64,000 nt of DNA from Pelovirga terrestris. GTDB taxonomy: Bacteria; Desulfobacterota; Desulfuromonadia; Desulfuromonadales; Geopsychrobacteraceae. The notes under the pieces were generated by a model that was given only the letters and a program-made list of their open reading frames with translations, searched no databases and was not told the origin of the DNA. This document shows positions 27,651 through 37,162 of this stretch, one piece after another. The position numbers and the translations under genes are program-made. Numbering within the stretch: the stretch's first letter is position 1; every line of letters begins with the position of its first letter. The stretch is from assembly GCF_014773365.1 (NCBI RefSeq), contig NZ_JACWUN010000008.1:1-64000 (forward strand). The letters run 5' to 3'.

Positions 27651-29201
27651 ATGAAAAAGGTACTTGGTATACTGGTGCTGGTCGGCCTGCTGGCTCTACC
27701 CCTCAGCGGCCTGGCAGCGACCCTCGAGGAACGCATTGAGGCGCTGAACCGTCAAACCATGGAACTCAAGCAGCAGCTTGAGCAGATCCGTCAGCAGCAA
27801 GCGCAGCAGGAAGAGTTCCTTACGGAAATCGACGAAACCATCTACGAAGACATGAGCAGCCGTTTTCAGTGGTCCGGTGATTTCCGCACCCGCTATGATT
27901 ACTACAGCCGTGATCGTTACAACTCAGCCAACAACACCGTCACCGAAAAGAACGAGACCCTGTTCACCAACCGCCTGCGCCTCAACATGAGCGTCAGCGC
28001 GCTGGAGAATGTTGACTTCGTCGGTCGCCTCACCATGTACAAGGCCTGGGGCTTGCAAAACACCCCAAGTGACGGCATGGGTGGTACTATCGGCGGCTTC
28101 CCAGCGATCGATGGCAACTCCAGCCGCACCCCGACTGACGACAGGCTGCTGGTGGATCGCGCCATCGTCAACTGGAACAACATCGGCGGCAGCAACTTCT
28201 GGCTCTCCATGGGGCGCCGCCCGACCACCGACGGCCCTCCCAGCCAGCTGCGCCTGAACAACCCCAGCCGCATGGCCACCCCGGTCGCCTACATGGACTG
28301 GCCCTTTGACGGTGCCACCCTGGGCTACGCTTACGACAAACTCTTCGGCCTTGTCGATCTACCTGGCCGCATCCGCTTCTGCTACGGTCGCGGCTATGAA
28401 GCCGGTCTGGGTGAAAACAGCCTCAACGATACCGACTTCGCCGGCATCAGCTGGGATATCTACAACAAGAACAACCGCTTTATTTATCTGCAGTCGTATG
28501 TCGCCATGGAAGTTTTCAACTATCCCGACATGAACTCTATGGCAGTCGCTATGATTAGCGACCCTGCCCAAATGACTGTTAATACACCTATGGGTCCCAT
28601 GGATATGTCGATGCCACGTCAAAACATTGGTGACATCTATCACACCTCCTTGCTCTACATGGACAAAATCCAGAATTTCAACTACTTCATCTCCGGTGCC
28701 TGGAGCCGTACCGACCCAAACAGCAAAGGCATGTTTAACGACCCATTTGCAGGCTCACCTAACACCGATTCGGAAAATGGCTATTCTATCTATATCGGTG
28801 GCCGTTTCGATATTCCCAAAAGCAACTTTAAGATTGGTGCGGAATACAACTACGGAAGCGAATACTGGATTGGCATGAGCCCGGGCCATGACGATATGTA
28901 CGCTTCCAAACTCGCCACTCGTGGCCAGGTTGTTGAAGTTTATGGCATCTATGACCTGCCCGGCAAAGCGGTGGCGAAGCTTGGTGCCGCCAGCTTCCGC
29001 GTCGGTTACCAGCACTATCGCTATGATTACACCGGTTCTCTTGACTGGAACACCAAACCGTATGAAATTGACAGTGCAGCAGATCGTGCACAAGCAGCGA
29101 TGATTGGGCAGCTGCTTGCACAAACACCTGCTGCAGGTTTTGCTCCCGCCATGGTTAAGTCAGCTGACCAGGTCTACGTCAGCTTCGACGTTAAGTTCTA
29201 A
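27651..29201 (+). CDS. DUF3373 family outer-membrane porin-like protein
   Basis: A 516-residue exported protein: a signal peptide (residues 1-24, cleavage after GLAA), a coiled-coil segment of about 45 residues rich in Gln/Glu (an SlpA/OprP-like periplasmic stalk), and a C-terminal beta-barrel of amphipathic strands ending in Phe (VSFDVKF). Closely matches DUF3373 proteins known from Geobacter-type bacteria; the transported solute is unknown. Strong ribosome site AAGGAGGAAAG. It is a single gene closed by a terminator. Confidence 0.85.
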   Translation: MKKVLGILVLVGLLALPLSGLAATLEERIEALNRQTMELKQQLEQIRQQQAQQEEFLTEIDETIYEDMSSRFQWSGDFRTRYDYYSRDRYNSANNTVTEKNETLFTNRLRLNMSVSALENVDFVGRLTMYKAWGLQNTPSDGMGGTIGGFPAIDGNSSRTPTDDRLLVDRAIVNWNNIGGSNFWLSMGRRPTTDGPPSQLRLNNPSRMATPVAYMDWPFDGATLGYAYDKLFGLVDLPGRIRFCYGRGYEAGLGENSLNDTDFAGISWDIYNKNNRFIYLQSYVAMEVFNYPDMNSMAVAMISDPAQMTVNTPMGPMDMSMPRQNIGDIYHTSLLYMDKIQNFNYFISGAWSRTDPNSKGMFNDPFAGSPNTDSENGYSIYIGGRFDIPKSNFKIGAEYNYGSEYWIGMSPGHDDMYASKLATRGQVVEVYGIYDLPGKAVAKLGAASFRVGYQHYRYDYTGSLDWNTKPYEIDSAADRAQAAMIGQLLAQTPAAGFAPAMVKSADQVYVSFDVKF

Positions 29202-29233
29202 GAGCCACGAACACTGCAGTATCAGGCATGACG

Positions 29234-29271
29234 AAAAAAGCCGGACCCTTTTTAAGGGGTCCGGCTTTTTT
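29234..29271. terminator. Bidirectional intrinsic terminator
   Basis: Perfect arms GCCGGACCC (29240-29248) and GGGTCCGGC (29257-29265) flanked by A6 and T6 runs. It can stop both the DUF3373 transcript and the opposing arsR-type transcript. Confidence 0.9.
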
Positions 29272-29339
29272 ATGGATAATTTGGATCAAAGCACCAGCAA
29301 CAACCGATGCACGTCGGTACCGCCGGAAAAGTTGACAAC

Positions 29340-29732
29340 TTAACGTAGGGCGTGAGCTATGTCTTTCGTGGCGATACACTGGTCCTGGGCACCAAAGCGC
29401 TTATGGATGCAGTTCATGATATCACCCAGCGCCGGCTCGGCGATGCGATAAAAGACCTTGCGCCCCTGGCGTTGGTTGTCAAGAAAGCCGCGATCCTTCA
29501 AGATGCGCAGATGATCAGAGACCATATGGCTGGGCAGATCACAGGCCCGCGCCAGTTCACCGACCGACTCTTCATGATCAAGCAGAATCTCGACAATCCG
29601 CAAGCGGTGAGGATGGGCCAGGGTGCGCAGGCATTCGGCGGCCAATTCCATCATCTCCAACGGAATCAGCTGCTGTTGCTGGGGCTTGCTACCTGCGGCA
29701 GCGACCTGACTGATAATTGTTGTCGTACCCAC
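29340..29732 (-). CDS. ArsR family transcriptional regulator
   Basis: A 130-residue winged-helix repressor. The helix-turn-helix is in ESVGELARACDLPSHMVSDHLRILKDRGFL and the wing in NQRQGRKVFYRI. A cysteine in the recognition region (RACDLPS) and others near the C-terminus (NCIHKRF, DQCIA) could bind metal or sense redox, but no standard ELCVCDL arsenic motif is present. GTG start at 29732 with AGAGGA upstream. The palindrome AAAAGCTTTT (29754-29763), just upstream, may be its operator. Target genes are not evident. Confidence 0.85.
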   Translation of the reverse strand: MGTTTIISQVAAAGSKPQQQQLIPLEMMELAAECLRTLAHPHRLRIVEILLDHEESVGELARACDLPSHMVSDHLRILKDRGFLDNQRQGRKVFYRIAEPALGDIMNCIHKRFGAQDQCIATKDIAHALR

Positions 29733-29875
29733 GTTTCACATCCTCTCTCAAATAAAAGCTTTTGCAGAATGATCAGCACCACATTGCACCACAAAAGATC
29801 CAGACGGTTGGCATTCAGCACACCGATAGGGGCATGCTGAAGTTTAATTTGAAAAAATATCACAATTTTTGCTCT

Positions 29876-30016
29876 TTACGCAAGTTTTCTTTGTTTTGTA
29901 GCCACGGCATCCTGCTGGTACTGACATTTTTTCACTGTTTTTTCAAGGAGTTGCCGTCTGAGTTGGTGGGGACGTTGGTCGTTGGTGGCAGGTTCGCTCG
30001 ACAGCGTTTTGGTCAT
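29876..30016 (-). CDS. Possible 46-residue basic small protein
   Basis: An ATG at 30016 with GGGAG six bases upstream opens a 46-codon frame giving a Lys/Arg/Gln-rich product (starts MTKTLSSEPATND, ends ATKQRKLA). No family is recognised, no membrane helix. It occupies the otherwise empty 426-bp gap between the ArsR gene and hisE. It may be chance; the ribosome site is its only real support. Confidence 0.25.
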   Translation of the reverse strand: MTKTLSSEPATNDQRPHQLRRQLLEKTVKKCQYQQDAVATKQRKLA

Positions 30017-30158
30017 GAGATCTCCCGCGAAACAGGATCAAAAAAATCACCCTGAGGGCCCATCAGACGGTTACCAGCCGTAGATGATGGTGGGAAAGTC
30101 TCAATGATTTTCGGGAAAGAATCAAGCGGACAGAATATCTGACATGTGACATGTTAGA

Positions 30159-30521
30159 TCAGCTGTCTGATCCCTCAGACAGCTGTCGCGAAGCTTTCTC
30201 GTCGATACCGGAAACCCCAAAACGCCGGCGCAGTTCGGCATAGATTGTTTCCGGTGGCAACTCGTAATAGCCAAGCAGCACCAGTAGATGAAAAATCAGA
30301 TCAGCGGCTTCATAGACCACCTCATCGGGGTTTCCTCCCTTACCGGCGACCGCTGTCTCGGTGGCCTCCTCGCCGATTTTAGCAAGGATCTTGTCGAGCC
30401 CCTTGTCATACAGGGATTTTACGTAGGATTTTTCCCCGGGTCCAAGCTGCTTGCGCTCAAGGATGATCTGATAGACCGCTTCAAGGATATCGGGATGGGG
30501 GGAGGTATTATCTGAACTCAT
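30159..30521 (-). CDS. hisE: Phosphoribosyl-ATP pyrophosphatase
   Basis: Second step of histidine synthesis: hydrolyses PR-ATP to PR-AMP and pyrophosphate. Start placed at MSSDNTSPHP (30521); an upstream open frame reaches into hisF. The 120-residue protein has the metal-binding MazG-like motif EEATETAVAGKGG followed by EVVYEAADLIFHLLVLLG. It lies 16 bp downstream of hisF. HisI (cyclohydrolase) is not fused to it nor present in the window. Confidence 0.93.
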   Translation of the reverse strand: MSSDNTSPHPDILEAVYQIILERKQLGPGEKSYVKSLYDKGLDKILAKIGEEATETAVAGKGGNPDEVVYEAADLIFHLLVLLGYYELPPETIYAELRRRFGVSGIDEKASRQLSEGSDS

Positions 30522-30537
30522 GCCATTCCTGCTTTCA

Positions 30538-31308
30538 TCAGAGACGAACCACAACACCATGCTCGCGCAGATAGTCTTTGCACTCGGCGATGGTATATTC
30601 CTTAAAGTGAAAAATCGAGGCCGCCAGAGCCGCGTTGGCACCCCCTTCAACGAAACCGGCGCGGATATGCTCAAGGTTACCGACGCCGCCGGAGGCGATC
30701 ACCGGAATAGGGACCGCGTCGGCAACGGTACGGGTCAGGGCGATATCGTACCCCTGCTTGGTACCGTCACAATCCATCGAGGTCAGCAGAATCTCGCCGC
30801 AACCATAGTCTTCCATCTGCCTGGCCCAGGCCACCGCATCAATACCGGTCGGCTTGCGGCCACCGTGGGTGTAGACCTCCCAGGCTGCCGGATCGCTGCC
30901 GGGCACGCGCCGGGCGTCGATGGCCACGACGATGCACTGACTGCCAAAGCGCTGCGCTGCCTCCCGCACCAGTTCAGGGCGCTGGACCGCCGCTGTGTTG
31001 ATCGATACCTTGTCGGCACCGGCATTGAGCAGGTTGCGGATGTCGGCGATCTCGCGCACTCCGCCACCCACCGTCAAGGGCATGAATACCCGTTCGGCGG
31101 TACGGGCAACAACATCGAGGATAATGCCGCGGTTATCGCTGCTGGCGGTGATATCGAGAAAGGTCAGCTCATCCGCCCCCTGGGCGCAGTAGGCCTCAGC
31201 CGCCTCGACCGGATCACCGGCATCGCGCAGATCGACAAAGTTGACTCCTTTGACGACCCGACCATCTTTCACATCGAGGCAAGGAATAATCCGTTTAGCG
31301 AGCATCAA
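30538..31308 (-). CDS. hisF: Imidazole glycerol phosphate synthase cyclase subunit
   Basis: TIM-barrel subunit that uses ammonia from HisH to form imidazole glycerol phosphate and AICAR. The 256-residue sequence has the N-terminal [15 protein letters not shown] with the catalytic Asp, [10 protein letters not shown], and the second-half [10 protein letters not shown] phosphate site. It is separated from hisA by a 238-bp insertion carrying an antitoxin relic, unlike the tight spacing elsewhere in the operon. Confidence 0.96.
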   Translation of the reverse strand: MMLAKRIIPCLDVKDGRVVKGVNFVDLRDAGDPVEAAEAYCAQGADELTFLDITASSDNRGIILDVVARTAERVFMPLTVGGGVREIADIRNLLNAGADKVSINTAAVQRPELVREAAQRFGSQCIVVAIDARRVPGSDPAAWEVYTHGGRKPTGIDAVAWARQMEDYGCGEILLTSMDCDGTKQGYDIALTRTVADAVPIPVIASGGVGNLEHIRAGFVEGGANAALAASIFHFKEYTIAECKDYLREHGVVVRL

Positions 31309-31343
31309 GGTTTCTACCTTTTTCGTTTAGGGTTCTTGCGCTG

Positions 31344-31466
31344 TCAACTATTGAGGTCATTCATGGCTTCATGGTCGGTGATCAAGACCGGTTCTTTAGA
31401 ATCGTGCAGATCCGCCAGAATTCTGGTGGCCTGACGTTTCAGGTTGGTAACAAGCTCGACCTTCAT
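31344..31466 (-). pseudogene. Truncated Phd/YefM-type antitoxin relic inside the his operon
   Basis: A 40-codon frame with a good GGAGG site. Its product begins MKVELVTNLKRQATRILADL and continues to KEPVLITDH, which is the conserved N-terminal half of Phd/YefM antitoxins (DNA-binding region). It then stops after HEAMNDLNS, whereas family members continue for about 40-50 more residues that bind the toxin. No toxin gene is adjacent. It is either a decayed remnant of a toxin-antitoxin pair or a minimal DNA-binding peptide. Upstream is a palindrome that could be its operator. Confidence 0.65.
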
Positions 31467-31484
31467 AGGAAACCTCCACCCTTC

Positions 31485-31510
31485 CAAAGTGACACTATTC
31501 TATCACTTTG
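31485..31510. promoter_or_regulatory. Palindrome upstream of the antitoxin relic
   Basis: CAAAGTGA (31485-31492) and TCACTTTG (31503-31510) form 8-bp arms 18 bp apart centre to centre, directly before the ribosome site of the antitoxin-like frame. Phd/YefM proteins bind such dyads to repress their own operons (family knowledge). Confidence 0.45.
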
Positions 31511-31546
31511 TTTCCATGAATACCAGGCTGGCTCGTCAATCAGCCG

Positions 31547-32275
31547 TCAACTGCCTTTGGTCAGAGCAACCGCCGCGCGCAGGTCAAGGGCGCCGGTATA
31601 GATCGCCTTGCCGGTAATCACGCCACTGACGCCGGAGGCTTCGATGGCCAGCAGATTGCGGATATCCGCCAGGGAGGACACCCCGCCCGAAGCAATCACC
31701 GGAATACAGATCGATTCAGCCAGAGCTTTAGTCGCTTCAATATTGGGGCCCTGCATCATACCGTCACGAGCGATATCGGTGTAGATGATGGCCGCCACTC
31801 CGAACCCTTCCATCTCTTTTGCCAGCTCGGTCGCTTTTTTTTCAGTCACATCGGCCCAGCCCCGGATGGCGACCAGACCCTCTTTGGCATCAATACCGAC
31901 CACAATCCGCCCCGGGAACAGACGGCAAGCCTCTTGCACCAGGGCCGGATTCTCCTTGGCGACAGTCCCCAGAATTACCCGCTCGATCCCCAGCTCAAGG
32001 TAGGCTTCGATGGTTGCCAGATCGCGGATGCCGCCGCCGAGTTCAGCCGGAATATCGATGGCCGCAACAATCGCCTGGATCGCCTCGCGGTTCTTCGGCA
32101 CCCCGGCAAAGGCCCCATCGAGGTCAACGATGTGTAAATACTCGCCACCCTGCTCCTGCCAGATGCGCGCCTGGGCGGCCGGATCATCATGATAGACCGT
32201 ATCCTTGTCCATCAATCCCTGCTCGAGGCGCACACAGCGCCCGTCTTTTAAATCGATTGCCGGTAGAATAATCAC
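31547..32275 (-). CDS. hisA: ProFAR isomerase
   Basis: Isomerises 5'-ProFAR to PRFAR in histidine synthesis. A 242-residue TIM barrel with the N-terminal [16 protein letters not shown] motif holding the catalytic Asp, AELGGGIRD, and [13 protein letters not shown] with the second catalytic Asp, followed by [10 protein letters not shown]. The start touches the hisH stop (shared base at 32275). Confidence 0.96.
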   Translation of the reverse strand: MIILPAIDLKDGRCVRLEQGLMDKDTVYHDDPAAQARIWQEQGGEYLHIVDLDGAFAGVPKNREAIQAIVAAIDIPAELGGGIRDLATIEAYLELGIERVILGTVAKENPALVQEACRLFPGRIVVGIDAKEGLVAIRGWADVTEKKATELAKEMEGFGVAAIIYTDIARDGMMQGPNIEATKALAESICIPVIASGGVSSLADIRNLLAIEASGVSGVITGKAIYTGALDLRAAVALTKGS

Positions 32276-32898
32276 TACAACTCTCCAAAATTACGAAATA
32301 TCTTAAGGCCCAGGTCCTGACTTTTTTCCGGATGAAACTGGGTTGCCATGATGTTGTCACGCCACAGGGACGCGCAGAATTCAATAGCGCCATAACGACA
32401 GCCGGCAGCAACATCCTTCTGATCTTCTGCGGCACAATAGTAGGAATGGACAAAATAGACGTAACTGCCGTCGGCAACCCCCTTGAACAGGGGGGAGGGT
32501 TTGCGCAGGTCCAGGGTGTTCCACCCCATGTGCGGCACCTTGAGACGCTCCCCCTGCTCAACCATGTCAGCAGGAAAACGCACCACCCGCCCGGGAATCA
32601 ATCCCAGCCCCTGGTGGCGACCAAACTCCTCACTCTCGTCAAACAGCATCTGCATGCCGACGCAGATACCGAGCAGCGGCTTGCCCTTGTCAATATGTTC
32701 GAGCAACGGCGCAACAAAACCACCCTGGCGCAGATTGTCGATACAATCACGAAAGGCGCCGACCCCCGGCAGCACGACCTTATCAGCGCTTACGATATCC
32801 CGTGGATCACCACTGATCCGCGCTTTTAAACCCAACCGTTCAAAGGCATTGGCAACACTGCGCAGATTGCCCATTTCATAGTCGATAATGTTGATCAT
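32275..32898 (-). CDS. hisH: Imidazole glycerol phosphate synthase glutaminase subunit
   Basis: Class I glutamine amidotransferase delivering ammonia to HisF. The 207-residue protein has the nucleophile Cys in [12 protein letters not shown], the oxyanion strand region VVLPGVGAF, the FVHSYYCA segment and the catalytic His-Glu in [12 protein letters not shown]. Located between hisB and hisA. Confidence 0.96.
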   Translation of the reverse strand: MINIIDYEMGNLRSVANAFERLGLKARISGDPRDIVSADKVVLPGVGAFRDCIDNLRQGGFVAPLLEHIDKGKPLLGICVGMQMLFDESEEFGRHQGLGLIPGRVVRFPADMVEQGERLKVPHMGWNTLDLRKPSPLFKGVADGSYVYFVHSYYCAAEDQKDVAAGCRYGAIEFCASLWRDNIMATQFHPEKSQDLGLKIFRNFGEL

Positions 32899-32937
32899 TG
32901 TTCAACTGTCCACTCTTAAGTATCCAGCAACATTGCA

Positions 32938-33060
32938 GGCAGGGCTTGTGGTTTCCATGACGAGGGTGTCTGTCGCCATGGATGGCGACAGTCAAGCGGC
33001 CATGGATGGCCCAAAGGAAACTGTCGCGTCCCTCGGATTGGATGCCACAAGACCGGCCTG
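32938..33060. repeat. MITE-like palindromic element, copy 2
   Basis: Between hisH and hisB. It contains the dyad TGTCGCCATGGATGGCGACA and the segment AAGCGGCCATGGATGGCC, nearly the same as the core of the element at 4318-4429. The outer arms (GCAGGGCTTGTGG at the left, CCACAAGACCGGCCTGC at the right) are also inverted but diverged from copy 1. The operon reads through it. Confidence 0.55.
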
Positions 33061-33099
33061 CAAATGCAGTAGCTGCCCGTCAATTGGCACAGGTCAATA

Positions 33100-33690
33100 T
33101 CACTCCAATGTGCCCTTGGTCGACAACACCCCCTCGATCCGTGGATCGATACTGGTGGCTTCATCCAATGCCCGGCCGAACGCCTTGAAAATCCCCTCGA
33201 TGATATGATGGAGGTTGTCGCCATAGGCCAGGTTCACATGGATATTGGCGCCGGAATGGTTGCAGAAGGCGACAAAGAACTCTTCAACCAGTTCGGTATC
33301 GAATTCACCAACCTTGGCTTTGGGCAACGCGACATTAAACACCAGAAACGGGCGCCCGGAAAAATCGATCACCACCGACGCCAGGGCCTCATGCATCGGC
33401 ATGGTCGCCCGGCCGAAACGCCGCACTCCGACCTTGTCACCTAAGGCCTTCTTGAAGGCTTCGCCAAGGACAATGCCGAGATCTTCCACCGTGTGATGGG
33501 CATCGATCTCAATATCACCACTGGCCTTGACCCTCAGGTCAAAAAAACCATGACGCGCCACCGCACTGAGCATGTGATTAAAAAAGGGCACCGGACTGTC
33601 GATCTGATGCTGACCGCTACCGTCCAGATTCAAGGTGAGACGGATGGAGGTTTCCTTGGTTTGCCGCTCAATCGTGGCTGATCTGGTCAT
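33100..33690 (-). CDS. hisB: Imidazoleglycerol-phosphate dehydratase
   Basis: Dehydrates IGP to imidazole acetol phosphate. Monofunctional form (196 residues from the Met of [10 protein letters not shown], 33690). Manganese-binding motifs [15 protein letters not shown] and [15 protein letters not shown] are visible. A Met seven codons upstream is an alternative start. It is separated from hisD by a 206-bp inverted-repeat element. Confidence 0.95.
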   Translation of the reverse strand: MTRSATIERQTKETSIRLTLNLDGSGQHQIDSPVPFFNHMLSAVARHGFFDLRVKASGDIEIDAHHTVEDLGIVLGEAFKKALGDKVGVRRFGRATMPMHEALASVVIDFSGRPFLVFNVALPKAKVGEFDTELVEEFFVAFCNHSGANIHVNLAYGDNLHHIIEGIFKAFGRALDEATSIDPRIEGVLSTKGTLE

Positions 33691-33719
33691 AATATCCTCT
33701 TTTCGAAGCATACATTTTT

Positions 33720-33925
33720 ACCACAGAGACACTGAGACACAGAGTTTTTTAAAATCATAAACTTTATACAAAAGCCCCTTTATTCGTCATTCCCAAAGCC
33801 TTTCTTGGTGCTCTTGGAGCCTTGGTGGCTAACAAAAAAACTATAAAATAGTGCCACCAAGACACCAAGGGCTCCAAGAGGAACAAAAACTCAAGCTTTT
33901 CTCTGTGTCTCAGTGTCTCTGTGGT
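33720..33925. repeat. Nested inverted repeat (ACCACAGAG / CTTGGTG family) between hisD and hisB
   Basis: The outer arms are perfect over 25 bp (33720-33744 and 33901-33925). Inside, a second pair of near-complementary arms (GGTGCTCTTGGAGCCTTGG about 33810-33829, and its relative in 33862-33884) encloses an A/T-rich centre. The right arm ends on the first base of the hisD stop codon. It is in the middle of the his operon, so it will be transcribed into a long hairpin. Confidence 0.8.
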
Positions 33926-35223
33926 TAATCTGGATCATGCAACCGCAACGACACCGATCGCCCATGCGCCTCCAGCCCTTCCAGCTCGGCCAGATGAACA
34001 ACCTCTTTACCCAACCGTTTCAAACCATTGGCAGAGAACGAGATAATACTCGATTTCTTGACGAAATCTTCCACCGACAAGGGGGAGAAAAAACGTGCCG
34101 TACCGCCGGTGGGCAGGGTGTGGTTCGGTCCGGCCAGATAATCCCCGGCCGCTTCCGGGGTATGGTGCCCCATGAAAATGGCTCCGGCGTGGCGGATTTG
34201 GGGCAGGATGGCAAAGGGATCAGCTACCGCCAGTTCGAGGTGTTCGGGGGCGATGCGGTTGGAGAAACGGATCGCTTCAGCCAGATCAGCAGCAATAATG
34301 ATCGCACCATAAGCGTCAATCGACTTGCGCGCGATACTCTCACGCCGCAACTGCTGCAGCTGCTTTTCCACCTGTTGCTGCACCGCCAGCGCCATCTGCT
34401 CACAGCTGGTGACCAGCACCGCCGAGGCCAATTCGTCGTGCTCCGCCTGCGACAACAGATCAGCAGCGATGTGGGCAGCGTTACCGCTGCCGTCGTTGAT
34501 GACCAGAATCTCGCTCGGCCCGGCGATCATATCGATACCGACCTGGCCGAAGACCTGTTTTTTTGCCGTCGCCACATAGATATTGCCCGGCCCGGTGATC
34601 TTGTCGACCCGCGGCACACTGGCGGTTCCATAAGCCAGGGCCGCCACGGCCTGAGCCCCACCAATCTTGAATATCCGGTCGACACCGGCGATGGCAGCCG
34701 CTGCCAGCACAAAAGGGTTGGCCTCGCCACCCGGCATCGGCACCGTCATGATGATTTCGGAAACTCCCGCCACCTTGGCCGGGATGGCATTCATCAGCAC
34801 CGAGGAGGGGTAGGCCGCTTTACCGCCAGGCACATAGATACCGACGCGCTCTAATGGAGTGACCATCTGACCGAGGAGGACGTCATCTTCTTCGGTTGAC
34901 AGCCAGGTCTGCTGTTTCTGCTTCTGGTGGTAAGCGCCAATGCGCCGCGCCGCCAGCTCCAGCACGGCCAATGAACGGGGGTCGATAGAGGCTTTAGCTG
35001 CGGCCATTTCTTCCCGGGTCACCTCGATGGAGGCGGCCGACAACTGCAACCGATCAAACCGTGCGGTCAGTTCAAAAACCGCCTCATCCCCCCGCTGACG
35101 CACAGCGGCAATAATCTCTTTGACCGTCTCTTCGATACCGGCAGGAATTTCATCCGCGCGCTCTTCAATGCGGCGAAAGCGCTCGTAAAAATCGCTATCG
35201 CTGAACCTCAATATGTTGATCAT
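33925..35223 (-). CDS. hisD: Histidinol dehydrogenase
   Basis: Zinc-dependent, NAD-linked oxidation of L-histidinol to histidine, the last step of the pathway. The 432-residue protein shows GTASVPRVDKITGPGNIYVA, MIAGPSEILVI, SQAEHDE (zinc ligand region), IAPEHLE with catalytic Glu-His, and GPNHTLPTGG. It lies 14 bp after hisG. Confidence 0.96.
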   Translation of the reverse strand: MINILRFSDSDFYERFRRIEERADEIPAGIEETVKEIIAAVRQRGDEAVFELTARFDRLQLSAASIEVTREEMAAAKASIDPRSLAVLELAARRIGAYHQKQKQQTWLSTEEDDVLLGQMVTPLERVGIYVPGGKAAYPSSVLMNAIPAKVAGVSEIIMTVPMPGGEANPFVLAAAAIAGVDRIFKIGGAQAVAALAYGTASVPRVDKITGPGNIYVATAKKQVFGQVGIDMIAGPSEILVINDGSGNAAHIAADLLSQAEHDELASAVLVTSCEQMALAVQQQVEKQLQQLRRESIARKSIDAYGAIIIAADLAEAIRFSNRIAPEHLELAVADPFAILPQIRHAGAIFMGHHTPEAAGDYLAGPNHTLPTGGTARFFSPLSVEDFVKKSSIISFSANGLKRLGKEVVHLAELEGLEAHGRSVSLRLHDPD

Positions 35224-35237
35224 CCCATGCTCCGTCG

Positions 35238-35900
35238 CTATTGCGAAATTCTTACCTCATCGCCGATCACCTTTTCCAGACCATCGATAATCGCCCTGAT
35301 CCGCTGATGTTTGGTCTTCAAGCTGGCGCGATTAACAATCAGGCGACTGGTAATTTCAGCGATGGTTTCTACCTCTACCATGTTGTTGGCTTTGAGAGTA
35401 CCGCCGGTGGACACCAGATCGACGATCCGCTCGGATAAACCGACCAGGGGGGCCAGCTCAATGGAACCATAGAGCTTGATCAGCTCCACCTGAATGCCAC
35501 GGGCGGCGAAATAGCGTTCGGTGATATTCGGGTATTTGGTGGCGACACGGATATTGGACCAATTCAGCGGATTGTCGGAATTTTCCATTCCCTTGGGTTC
35601 AGCCACCACCAGGCGGCAGTAACCGAACTTGAGGTCGAGGGGCTCATAGAGCTTCTTCCCCTGCTCAAGCAGGGTATCCTTGCCCACCACCCCGAGATCG
35701 GCACAACCGTATTCCACATAGGTCGGTACGTCGGTGGCGCGCACCGCCATAAAGCGCAGCTTCAGTTCAGGATTCTCGAACACCAGCTTGCGGCTGTTCT
35801 CGTTCATCTCCGGACAGGTGATGCCGATCTTGCTGAACAGCTCCATCGAATCCTGCATAATCCGCCCCTTGGGCAGGGCAAAGGTAATCCAGTCATTCAT
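35238..35900 (-). CDS. hisG: ATP phosphoribosyltransferase, short form
   Basis: First step of histidine synthesis, joining ATP and PRPP. From the Met of MNDWITFALP (35900) it has 220 residues: the PRPP motif and the short-form end KHQRIRAIIDGLEKVIGDEVRIS are present, but the C-terminal regulatory ACT-like domain of long HisG is absent. Short HisG enzymes need the HisRS-like subunit HisZ for activity and feedback control (family knowledge); hisZ is not in this window. It follows murA. Confidence 0.94.
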   Translation of the reverse strand: MNDWITFALPKGRIMQDSMELFSKIGITCPEMNENSRKLVFENPELKLRFMAVRATDVPTYVEYGCADLGVVGKDTLLEQGKKLYEPLDLKFGYCRLVVAEPKGMENSDNPLNWSNIRVATKYPNITERYFAARGIQVELIKLYGSIELAPLVGLSERIVDLVSTGGTLKANNMVEVETIAEITSRLIVNRASLKTKHQRIRAIIDGLEKVIGDEVRISQ

Positions 35901-35905
35901 CAGCA

Positions 35906-37159
35906 TTACTCCCGTTCACGCCGGATGCGGGCACCCAGCGTCGCCAGTTTTTCCTCAATCCGTTCGTAACCACGATCAAGATGATAAATCCGCGACACTT
36001 CCGTCGTGTTCTCAGCGGCCAGCCCCGCCAGAATCAATGAGGCACTGGCGCGCAGATCGGTTGCCATCACCGGCGCGCCGGTCAACTGCTTCACCCCGCG
36101 AATCATCGCACTGTTGCCATCAATCTGGATATCCGCACCCATGCGCTGCAATTCACAGACATGCATAAAACGATTTTCAAAAACCGTCTCCGCGATCCGG
36201 CTGCTGCCCTCGGCGAGGGTCATCAGGGCCATAAACTGGGCCTGCATGTCGGTCGGAAAACCAGGAAAAACACTGGTCCGGATATCGACGGGCGTCGGCT
36301 TCTTCGGCCCAATGACCCGTAAGGCATCGCCCTCTTCACTAATGCGCACGCCGGCCTCAATCAATTTGCTGATCAAGGCTTCAAGATCCTTACGCAGCGC
36401 GCCCCGAACCAGAACATCGCCGGCGGTCATAGCGGCGGCAATCATAAAGGTACCGGCCTCAATGCGATCGGGGATCACCTGACAATGGAGGGGATCCAAA
36501 CGATCAACACCCTGGATCTGGACGATGGCGGTACCGGCGCCTTCAATTTTGACCCCCATGCTCATCAGCGCCTGCGCCAACTGTACCACTTCCGGCTCAC
36601 GCGCGGCGTTTTCCAGCACCGTTTCCCCTTGCGCCAGGGCCGCTGCCATCAGCAGATTTTCCGTCCCCCCGACCGTCGGCAGGTCGAAAGAAATCCGTGC
36701 ACCGCGCAAGCGTGGCGCAGTGGCCTCGACATAACCGTGGTCGATATGGATCTTCGCCCCTAACGCTTCGAGCCCTTTCAGATGCAGATTGATCGGCCGC
36801 GCACCAATGGCACAGCCGCCGGGCAGACTGACCCGGGCATGGCCGCAACGCGCCAGCAGCGGCCCCAATACCAGCACCGAGGCGCGCATGGTTTTAACCA
36901 GATCATAGGATGCCTGGATACTCTCGATGCGCCGGCTGTCGATGCGGCAACGGTGATTGTCCAGCGTCACCTCAGCACCCAGTTCACCCAACAGCTTGAT
37001 TGCGGTACTGATGTCACGCAGTTCCGGCACATTACTGATCTCGCTCACGCCGTCGGTCAACAGGGTTGCGAACAGCAGCGGCAGGGCAGAATTTTTCGCG
37101 CCACTGACCTGAACCTCACCGCGCAGGGGCACACCACCATTGATGACAATTTTATCCAC
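35906..37159 (-). CDS. murA: UDP-N-acetylglucosamine 1-carboxyvinyltransferase
   Basis: First committed step of peptidoglycan synthesis (enolpyruvyl transfer to UDP-GlcNAc). The 417-residue protein has the catalytic loop [11 protein letters not shown] with the cysteine that fosfomycin alkylates, the N-terminal [21 protein letters not shown] with the conserved Lys, and [15 protein letters not shown]. It is between prmC and hisG on the same strand with only 3 bp to prmC. Confidence 0.97.
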   Translation of the reverse strand: MDKIVINGGVPLRGEVQVSGAKNSALPLLFATLLTDGVSEISNVPELRDISTAIKLLGELGAEVTLDNHRCRIDSRRIESIQASYDLVKTMRASVLVLGPLLARCGHARVSLPGGCAIGARPINLHLKGLEALGAKIHIDHGYVEATAPRLRGARISFDLPTVGGTENLLMAAALAQGETVLENAAREPEVVQLAQALMSMGVKIEGAGTAIVQIQGVDRLDPLHCQVIPDRIEAGTFMIAAAMTAGDVLVRGALRKDLEALISKLIEAGVRISEEGDALRVIGPKKPTPVDIRTSVFPGFPTDMQAQFMALMTLAEGSSRIAETVFENRFMHVCELQRMGADIQIDGNSAMIRGVKQLTGAPVMATDLRASASLILAGLAAENTTEVSRIYHLDRGYERIEEKLATLGARIRRERE

Positions 37160-37162
37160 GAA

